Assembly (NCBI GenBank): GCA_013152075.1
Contig: JAADHD010000140.1
Span: 1 to 6,247, forward strand
Source of the DNA: Verrucomicrobiota bacterium
GTDB taxonomy: Bacteria; Verrucomicrobiota; Verrucomicrobiia; Verrucomicrobiales; DEV007
Reading direction: 5' to 3'
DNA: 6,247 bases
Within the stretch, counting starts at the first letter, position 1. Every line of letters starts with the position of its first letter. The notes below the pieces were generated by a model that was not told the DNA's origin, searched no databases, and saw only the letters and a list, made by a program, of their open reading frames with translations. This document shows positions 1-4,771 of the stretch, one piece after another. The translations under genes and the position numbers were made by a program.

Positions 1-50
1 AGGACAGTTTACCTTCCCTTCTCTTGCACCAACAGTGCTTAATGAGACAG

Positions 51-131
51 CCCAGTGCGAAGCGCTGGGTAAAAAACCCAAATCTTCCAGCCCTGAGCCG
101 GAGCGAAGCGTAGACAGCCGGAGGCAACGGG
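51..131. repeat. REP-like palindromic element with two GCGAAGC cores
   Basis: An 8-bp arm (CCCAGTGC, 51-58) pairs with GCGCTGGG (62-69) around a GAA loop, with one G-U wobble. The core GCGAAGC (57-63) is a sequence known to form an unusually stable DNA mini-hairpin. A second GCGAAGC lies at 103-109, flanked by a direct repeat AGCCGGAG (96-103 and 116-123, 20-bp period). No T-run follows the hairpin on either strand, so it does not look like an intrinsic terminator. It resembles a dispersed intergenic palindromic element; that it is repeated elsewhere in the genome is inference, since the window holds only one such cluster. Confidence 0.45.
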
Positions 132-214
132 CGAAACTCATAATACCAGCAGCTTAACTATTTTGTCTTACCCCCACTCTTCATCCTCCCCTAACCGCCT
201 CAAAACAGGGTAAC

Positions 215-280
215 GCCTACAGCCTACAGCCTACAGCCTACAGCCTACAGCCTACAGCCTTCCCACCTACAGCCTTCCCC
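215..280. repeat. 7-bp tandem repeat (GCCTACA)n with degenerate tail
   Basis: Six perfect head-to-tail copies of GCCTACA occupy 215-256, followed by a partial copy (257-260). The tail 251-280 changes period: a 15-bp unit made of CCTACAGCCTTCCC plus one base occurs twice. The array ends just before the stop codon of the minus-strand regulator (282-284), so it lies in its 3' flank. On the minus strand it reads as GG doublets every 7 nt. It is not a CRISPR: the unit is too short and there are no spacers. Slippage-prone copy number is likely. Confidence 0.9.
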
Positions 281-281
281 C

Positions 282-1370
282 TCACACCGTCTCCCCCGGC
301 AGGAATTCCGGCATCAGGCGAATCGCCTGCGCAGGCAAAATCCCCGTCTCCGCCAGCTGCCGCGCGGCGGCTGAAACGCGTTTAGCGTAACGCTCAGTGT
401 CATTGGAATAACGCGTGATCTCAGGGCGCAGGGCTTCCAGAAAAATATCATCATCGCGCGATATGACCGCCACGTCTTGAGGAATACGTTTGCCCTGATT
501 CAATAGATGAAAAACAAGTGTCAAAGTGTGCTGCGCACGCGCCACCACAAATGCCGTAGGCGCATTCTTCTGCTTCAACGCGGTATCAACCAATTTACAT
601 AAATGCTCCGCGCTGCCATCATGACGCAATACCTGCATGCTGGCATTTTTCGAACTCGCCACCAGTTCTTTTAACCCCACTTCACTATCCGCGTCTCCAC
701 CAAAAATTTCCCTGGGCAATACCAACGCGATCCGGCTGTGCCCTTTGCGCAACAACACCCCACCCGCATGATGACACACCGCTCGGTGATCAGCATCAAT
801 GGAAGGCAGCATGATATTCGGCCTGGAGGACCCCATTACCAGGCACGGTATTTTTTTGCGCACAAACCACCGTTCTGTTGTTTCCTTGGAATAAAGCAGC
901 ATCCACACATTACTGGGGTTGCGGCTCACCAACTTCTCAAGAGCCCGCGAAGGTTTCGCTGAATAACATGCCTTGTCATGATGGATACGCATGGCAAATC
1001 CCGCGCGCGCCAAAGTCCTCCGCAAGACATCCAACAGCAAAAGAGTCGATGGATTCAAACCCGTCAAAGGAGTCGAAGAAAGCACCCCAACCACCCGTTC
1101 TTTCCCCCCATCATTCAATCCAGACTTTTTCTTTTTGATCCGTCTATTCTTGCCCTGGGTGACTTCCAGCAATCCTTCACGCTGCAATTCCTTAAGCGCC
1201 GTGCGAATCGTCGTCCGCCCGACTTGCAATTGCTCCATCAATACTCTCTCTCCTGGTAGAGTATCCCGCCATTGCCCCGCTTCGATTCCATTGCGCAGAC
1301 TTTCCACCGTCTCCGCAATGAGTGAACAACGCTTGGGTAATCGAGTTTCAACTGAGGTTTTTCCCTTCAC
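282..1370 (-). CDS. GntR-type winged-helix regulator with LacI-like sensor domain
   Basis: Cytoplasmic transcription regulator, probably a ligand-responsive repressor of the divergent genes. Numbered from the upstream TTG at 1406 (374 aa), residues 28-90 form a GntR winged helix, with GRTTIRTALKELQREGLLEV (63-82) matching the usual recognition-helix and wing region. A basic linker (RRIKKKK, 88-94) leads to a LacI/periplasmic-binding-type sensor (about 104-374). The sensor has the typical segments SIDADHRAV...LLRKGHSRIALV (202-229) and RIPQDVAVISRDDDIFLEALRPEITRY (308-333). I prefer the GTG at 1370 (362 aa), because the TTG start would make the operator palindrome coding and add 12 residues outside the domain. 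Neither start has a Shine-Dalgarno sequence. The effector is unknown; LacI-type sensors usually bind sugars. The family call is firm, the start is not. Confidence 0.88.
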   Translation of the reverse strand: MKGKTSVETRLPKRCSLIAETVESLRNGIEAGQWRDTLPGERVLMEQLQVGRTTIRTALKELQREGLLEVTQGKNRRIKKKKSGLNDGGKERVVGVLSSTPLTGLNPSTLLLLDVLRRTLARAGFAMRIHHDKACYSAKPSRALEKLVSRNPSNVWMLLYSKETTERWFVRKKIPCLVMGSSRPNIMLPSIDADHRAVCHHAGGVLLRKGHSRIALVLPREIFGGDADSEVGLKELVASSKNASMQVLRHDGSAEHLCKLVDTALKQKNAPTAFVVARAQHTLTLVFHLLNQGKRIPQDVAVISRDDDIFLEALRPEITRYSNDTERYAKRVSAAARQLAETGILPAQAIRLMPEFLPGETV

Positions 1371-1391
1371 TGGTTTTATTATAAAACCAGT
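1369..1391. promoter_or_regulatory. perfect 23-bp palindrome, likely operator
   Basis: The left arm ACTGGTTTTAT (1369-1379) and right arm ATAAAACCAGT (1381-1391) are exact reverse complements around one central T. It lies between the divergent regulator and oxygenase genes, 9 bp upstream of a candidate plus-strand -35 box (1401-1406) and within the presumed leader of the regulator mRNA. A perfect two-fold site beside a dimeric GntR/LacI-type gene is the classical arrangement for autoregulation and control of the neighbouring genes. The half-site ACTGGT recalls sites of some HutC-type GntR proteins, but the spacing here is wider. Confidence 0.75.
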
Positions 1392-1400
1392 ACAGCCCGC

Positions 1401-1429
1401 TTGCAAACCACATATGCAAAAAGCATTAT
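1401..1429 (+). promoter_or_regulatory. candidate promoter for the oxygenase gene
   Basis: TTGCAA (1401-1406) and CATTAT (1424-1429) are separated by 17 bp, a fair match to a sigma70-type promoter. Transcription would start near 1436, about 3 nt before the ATG at 1439, predicting a leaderless or almost leaderless mRNA. This fits the lack of any Shine-Dalgarno sequence there. The operator palindrome sits just upstream of the -35 box. Confidence 0.4.
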
Positions 1430-1452
1430 ATTACCACTATGACCGACTACAA
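1425..1452 (-). promoter_or_regulatory. candidate promoter for the regulator gene
   Basis: Read on the minus strand, a perfect TATAAT (1430-1425) follows a weak -35 TTGTAG (1452-1447) with a 16-bp spacer. Transcription would begin near 1418, leaving a leader of about 48 nt before the GTG at 1370; the palindrome at 1391-1369 would lie at its end. The -35 overlaps the first codons of the oxygenase gene and the -10 overlaps the opposing promoter, so the two promoters would compete. Confidence 0.4.
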
Positions 1453-2193
1453 CGCCCACAAACAAGATTACGACCAACACGGATACACCATTGTTCGTGA
1501 ATTCCTCAATCAATCAGAATTAAGCGAGCTACAGGAAAACCTGGATCGTTACATCCGTGAGATCGTTCCGACCCTGCCTGATGCAGATGCCTTTTACGAA
1601 GACCGAGATCGCCCTGAAACTCTAAAGCAGTTGCAACACATGGGATCCGACCCGTATTTTCTGTCTACGGTCAGCACCCCAAATGGAAAGCCCTGTCGGA
1701 AACTCTGATCGGCGAACCCGTCAGTGAATCACAAACGGAATGGTTCAACAAACCAGCCGGCACCCGACACGTCACTCCTCCCCATCAGGACAATTATTAC
1801 TTCTGCCTCAAACCATCGAATGTGGTCACCATTTGGTTGGCTCTCGACCCGGTCGATACGGAAAATGGTTGCCTGCGCTACTTGCCCGGTTCACACAAAC
1901 AGGGTTTCATTCCTCATTCCAAATCCAAAACACTGGGCTTCTCACAGGGCCTCTCCAGCTACACCACAGACGATTTCAGCAATGAAATAGCCATCCCGTT
2001 ACAAGCAGGTGATGCCGTCGCTCATCATGGAATGACAGTTCACCGCGCGGATGCCAATATATCTGCAACGCGTCACCGTCGTGTGATGGCCATGGTCAGC
2101 AAAGGCGTCTCCTGCGAGCGCGACGAAGAAGCCTACGCTCGTTACCTGCAAATGATGCAAAAACAGCATCAGGAGGTTGGCATCGCGGTCTGA
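1439..2193 (+). pseudogene. PhyH-family Fe(II)/2-oxoglutarate dioxygenase, frameshifted
   Basis: Phytanoyl-CoA-dioxygenase-like oxygenases hydroxylate a substrate with Fe(II), O2 and 2-oxoglutarate in the cytoplasm. The first 74 codons (1439-1660) read in one frame, through DQHGYTIVREFLNQSEL to QHMGSDPYF; that frame stops at 1706-1708. The rest of the protein continues in the -1 frame from about 1660 to the TGA at 2191-2193, starting YGQHPKWKALSETLIGEP. One extra T in the TTTT run at 1657-1660 would join them into a protein of about 251 residues, a normal length for the family. The joined protein has all expected metal ligands: HQD (His116, Asp118, codons 1783-1791) and a distal His202 (codon 2041) in VHRADANIS, then an Arg cluster (212-215) for 2-oxoglutarate binding. 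The complete active site argues for a recent lesion, a phase-variable site or a sequencing error rather than an old pseudogene. The substrate is unknown. Confidence 0.85.
1655..1668 (+). other. frameshift site in the oxygenase gene (short T-run)
   Basis: Homology-like continuity switches frame between TAT TTT (1655-1660) and TAC GGT (1666-1671). A five-T run instead of four would read Tyr-Phe-Ser-Val-Tyr-Gly without interruption. No canonical X-XXY-YYZ slippery heptamer is in register, though Phe-tRNA could re-pair one base back on TTT. Confidence 0.75.
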
Positions 2194-2246
2194 AAAATTG
2201 ATGACCGATTGCAATTCGTCTTGCCCGCTATGATTTTATCCACCCA

Positions 2247-3017
2247 ATGAACTCCGCCAATCAAAAACCCCACCCCCTGCCGCTCAGCGAGCTCTACCAA
2301 CTCAAGCGCTGGAACACTCCCACCATTTACAACGGCTGGGAACAGGTCACCCAACAAAACCCCGCGGAGGATTCCTTCAACATCGAGGAAACTCACGACT
2401 TCATGCCGCAGATGGGCCCCATGGTGGGATACGCCGTCACTCTGGTGATCGAACCCAGCAATGCGGAACACCGCCAAACGAACCCAAACGCGGGCGCCGA
2501 ATATCGTGAATACATCGCCAGTATTCCCGGTCCGAAAATCGTCGTGGTGCAGGATCTCGATAAACCCCAAGTATTGGGATCCCACTGGGGAGAAGTCAAC
2601 GCCAACCTGCATCGCGCTTTTGGCTGTGTCGGCACCATCACCGACGGCGCGATCCGCGACGTGGACGAGATGTGCAACGCCGGGTTCAAGGCACTCGCCC
2701 AACGTCTCTGTGTCGGCCACGCTTTTGTTCATCCAGTGCGCTGGAACTGCGAAGTGGAAGTCTTCGGCCGCACGGTAAAACCCGGCGACCTGATTCATGC
2801 CGATCAACATGGCTTCATGACAATCGCTCCGGAAGACCAAGCAGCTTTACTCGACGCCGCACGCTTCATGGATGAAAACGAATGCCAAACCGTGATCCCG
2901 GCGATCCGCGCTTCAGCGGATAAAAATGCCGCTGATTTATTGAGTCATGTCGAACAATCCATCGACCAGTTCCGTGACAATGTGAAAGCCAAATTCAACA
3001 ACTCAGGCGAATGGTAA
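2247..3017 (+). CDS. RraA-like / HMG-aldolase-fold family protein
   Basis: A 256-aa cytoplasmic protein of the RraA-like fold. The family includes class II 4-hydroxy-4-methyl-2-oxoglutarate (HMG) aldolases, which release pyruvate using a divalent metal, and the RNase E inhibitor RraA. The diagnostic stretch is GSHWGEVNANLHRAFGCVG (111-129) followed by TDGAIRD (132-138); Arg137-Asp138 correspond to the catalytic/metal pair of active aldolases, and VKPGDLIHADQHGFMTIAP (177-195) is the second conserved block. The intact DGxxRD favours aldolase- or decarboxylase-type activity over a purely regulatory role. It is somewhat longer than minimal RraA, with an N-terminal extension (about 1-50) and a helical C-terminal tail (200-256). 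It lies 53 bp after the oxygenase, so co-transcription is likely. ATG 2247 is the first start after an in-frame stop at 2199; there is no Shine-Dalgarno sequence. Confidence 0.85.
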   Translation: MNSANQKPHPLPLSELYQLKRWNTPTIYNGWEQVTQQNPAEDSFNIEETHDFMPQMGPMVGYAVTLVIEPSNAEHRQTNPNAGAEYREYIASIPGPKIVVVQDLDKPQVLGSHWGEVNANLHRAFGCVGTITDGAIRDVDEMCNAGFKALAQRLCVGHAFVHPVRWNCEVEVFGRTVKPGDLIHADQHGFMTIAPEDQAALLDAARFMDENECQTVIPAIRASADKNAADLLSHVEQSIDQFRDNVKAKFNNSGEW

Positions 3018-3032
3018 AAAAATAAAAACCTA

Positions 3033-3120
3033 CATGGATAGACAGGATAAACAGGATAAAATCATATTAACTCAAGAAAATCCTCTCTTTAAAAAATCCT
3101 GTCCATCCTGTTCATCCATG
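3033..3120. repeat. long imperfect inverted repeat (GGATxxACA units)
   Basis: The left arm (3033-3057) and right arm (3096-3120) are each 25 nt. They pair at 21 positions plus one G-U, with three A-C mismatches, around a 38-nt A/T-rich loop. Each arm is built of about two and a half 9-bp units of the form GGATxxACA. It fills most of the 128-bp gap between the RraA-like gene and the secreted propeller gene. As RNA it could act as a processing or partial termination barrier, but the U-tract expected of an intrinsic terminator is absent after the right arm. Strings of this GGATGAACA type are, from memory, common as dispersed intergenic repeats in this group of bacteria. Confidence 0.8.
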
Positions 3121-3145
3121 CCAACTCCCCTCCAAAAAAATCTCA

Positions 3146-4711
3146 ATGAAAACTCTTCCCCTATTACTTACCACCCTCTTCCTGTTAACACTTTCCGTTC
3201 ACGCCACAGAAGAACTAACATTCTTCGCATTCGATGATCACAGCATCCCGTGGACGCACAACTTAAAAACCACCCTGGTTCAGGCCGACAAACATCCCGA
3301 CAACCCCGTGCTTCGTCGCGGCCCCAAAGGAGCACCGGATAACGCCCACGCCATTCTCTACGGCACGGTCATCAAGGACAAAGACAAGTTCCGCATGTGG
3401 TATCTCGGCAGCTTTGATGCAAAACAATTGAAAACCCCGGCGCCAAAAAACTGGCGCCCCATGTGCTACGCAGAAAGCAAGGACGGCATTCATTGGACCA
3501 AGCCAAATTTAGGCTTGGTGAAATTTAATGGTAATAAAAATAACAACATCTGCCTCATCCAGGGCAATCCACAATCACTGACACTCGTCAACGATTTCCT
3601 GTCAGTGTTGCACGACCCCGACGATCCTGATCCCTCTAAGCGTTTCAAAGTCGCCTACATCGCCCATGTGCCCTACGAGGAAATCGTCGGTGGTATGAGC
3701 AGCATCGGTCGGAAAGAAAAAGACATCTGCTCCACGATCTGCGCAACCAGTGCCGACGGATTGATTTGGAAAATTGTCGGTGATCGCCCAGCGAATGCAG
3801 GCGGCGAACGGTTTGAGGTCAGTGGCCTCTATCGTTTTGGTGACTTCTATTATTCTACTGGGCAAATCATTGGCCCATGGTCATGGCAGACGGACGGATC
3901 ATTCCGCAAAGATCCTCAGCGCTCCGACCCCGACCGCGTGATGCGAGTCTATCGCTCCGCGGATTTCAGCTCTTGGTCGCAAGCCACCGCACTGGGCTTT
4001 GCCCGCCCCGGACAGCTTTCAAGCCCACCCGCCAGAGGTCAACAAACGCACATGGGAGCAGGTATGTGGAATCGTGGCAAGGTTATGATTGGCCTCTACG
4101 GACAATGGCAGGACGCCGCCGTGCCACCCGCCAAAGGCCATGGTTTCAACGAAGGTGTTCACATCGATCTTGGACTTATTCTAAGCAATGACGGCATCCA
4201 TTTTCGCGAACCGGTGGCGAAGCACAAAGTCATCGCCGTAGGCAAGGAGGGCGAATGGGATGACGTCGCCTTGCTCCAGGGACACGCCTTTGTCAATGAC
4301 GGGGATAAAACGATGATTTGGTATTCCCACTGGGACACCAGCGGCCAAGGCAAGCCTATGGAAATCGGACTGGCGACTTTGCGTCGAGATGGCTTTGGTT
4401 ATTTATCTGCTCAAGAGGATGACAACGAGTCGGAGTTCATCACCGACTTTTTTGAGTCTGATGAAAAAACAAAAATCCATCTGAATGTAGACGGAGTGTC
4501 ACCCGATGCTCCGCTCGAAATCGAGTTACTCAACCGCCTGGCCAAACCCCTGCCGGGATTCTCCGGTGCCGATGCGGTGAAAATTACCGGCAATGACATA
4601 CGCCAGCCAATCACCTGGTCAAAAAAAATGCCCAGCGGAAAACTTGCGCTTAGAGTAAAATACCCCAGCGGAAGCAAAGCTAAAGTTTACGCAATCTATT
4701 TGAATGATTAG
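3146..4711 (+). CDS. exported beta-propeller protein, glycosidase-like
   Basis: A 521-aa protein with a Sec signal peptide: Lys2, a hydrophobic stretch LPLLLTTLFLLTLSV (4-18), and a likely cut after VHA (residue 20). The mature part resembles the five-bladed propeller proteins of the GH32/GH43/GH130 type. It has repeated SxDGxxW-like strand motifs at 111-117 (SKDGIHW), 202-208 (SADGLIW), 271-277 (SADFSSW) and 347-353 (SNDGIHF), plus FRMWYLGSFD (82-91) and TMIWYSHWD (389-397). A C-terminal beta-rich region (about 408-521; IGLATLRRDGFGYLSA, then VELL-type and RVKYPSGSKAKVYAIYL strands) resembles the tail domain of many such proteins. I see no WMNDPNG motif of GH32 and cannot place a catalytic Asp/Glu pair, so the activity is only a family-level guess. 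It probably acts on a carbohydrate outside the cytoplasm. There is no Shine-Dalgarno sequence before ATG 3146. Confidence 0.75.
   Translation: MKTLPLLLTTLFLLTLSVHATEELTFFAFDDHSIPWTHNLKTTLVQADKHPDNPVLRRGPKGAPDNAHAILYGTVIKDKDKFRMWYLGSFDAKQLKTPAPKNWRPMCYAESKDGIHWTKPNLGLVKFNGNKNNNICLIQGNPQSLTLVNDFLSVLHDPDDPDPSKRFKVAYIAHVPYEEIVGGMSSIGRKEKDICSTICATSADGLIWKIVGDRPANAGGERFEVSGLYRFGDFYYSTGQIIGPWSWQTDGSFRKDPQRSDPDRVMRVYRSADFSSWSQATALGFARPGQLSSPPARGQQTHMGAGMWNRGKVMIGLYGQWQDAAVPPAKGHGFNEGVHIDLGLILSNDGIHFREPVAKHKVIAVGKEGEWDDVALLQGHAFVNDGDKTMIWYSHWDTSGQGKPMEIGLATLRRDGFGYLSAQEDDNESEFITDFFESDEKTKIHLNVDGVSPDAPLEIELLNRLAKPLPGFSGADAVKITGNDIRQPITWSKKMPSGKLALRVKYPSGSKAKVYAIYLND
3439..3458. other. GC-rich hairpin inside the propeller gene
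   Basis: GGCGCCA (3439-3445) and TGGCGCC (3452-3458) are perfect complements around a 6-nt loop AAAAAC. It lies in the 5' third of the coding region. Function is unknown and chance is possible. Confidence 0.4.
3497..3519. other. perfect 8-bp inverted repeat inside the propeller gene
   Basis: ACCAAGCC (3497-3504) and GGCTTGGT (3512-3519) are perfect complements around AAATTTA. It lies 38 bp after the other coding-region hairpin. It could be a secondary operator or an mRNA structure, but codon-level coincidence is not excluded. Confidence 0.4.
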
Positions 4712-4771
4712 AAGAACAACGCTGAACGTTTCTCCCAGATTATTTACCAATTATACTTACTCACACTTAAT

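Noticed and set aside
2..157. Open frame from the left edge (about 51 codons) ending in TAA
   Set aside because: It runs through the palindromic repeat element, has no recognisable domain, and its residues (for example ALGKKPKSSSPE) look like translated repeat DNA.
215..260. CRISPR array
   Set aside because: The units are 7 bp, directly adjacent, and without spacers.
1369..1391. DasR/NagR-type operator
   Set aside because: The half-site ACTGGT matches, but known sites are 16-bp contiguous palindromes; here the arms are A/T-extended to 23 bp.
991..1500. 169-codon plus-strand frame antisense to the regulator
   Set aside because: It lies opposite the conserved winged-helix and sensor coding region, overlaps the oxygenase start in another frame and has no protein-like domain.
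1655..1662. Programmed -1 ribosomal frameshift
   Set aside because: There is no in-register X-XXY-YYZ heptamer, and I found no obvious downstream stem; a missing base is simpler.
2209..2234. Promoter before the RraA-like gene (TTGCAA and TATGAT)
   Set aside because: The spacer is only 14 bp and no better -35 box is at 16-18 bp; co-transcription with the oxygenase is more likely.
2169..2840. 223-codon minus-strand frame opposite the RraA-like gene
   Set aside because: The plus strand carries the conserved RraA motifs; the antisense frame is a shadow with no recognisable features.
3034..3237. Short frame starting in the inverted repeat
   Set aside because: Its N-terminal part is only the repeat translated, and its end overlaps the signal peptide of the propeller gene.
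4729..4757. Promoter before the M14-like gene (TATACT)
   Set aside because: The -10 is plausible but there is no recognisable -35 box at proper spacing.
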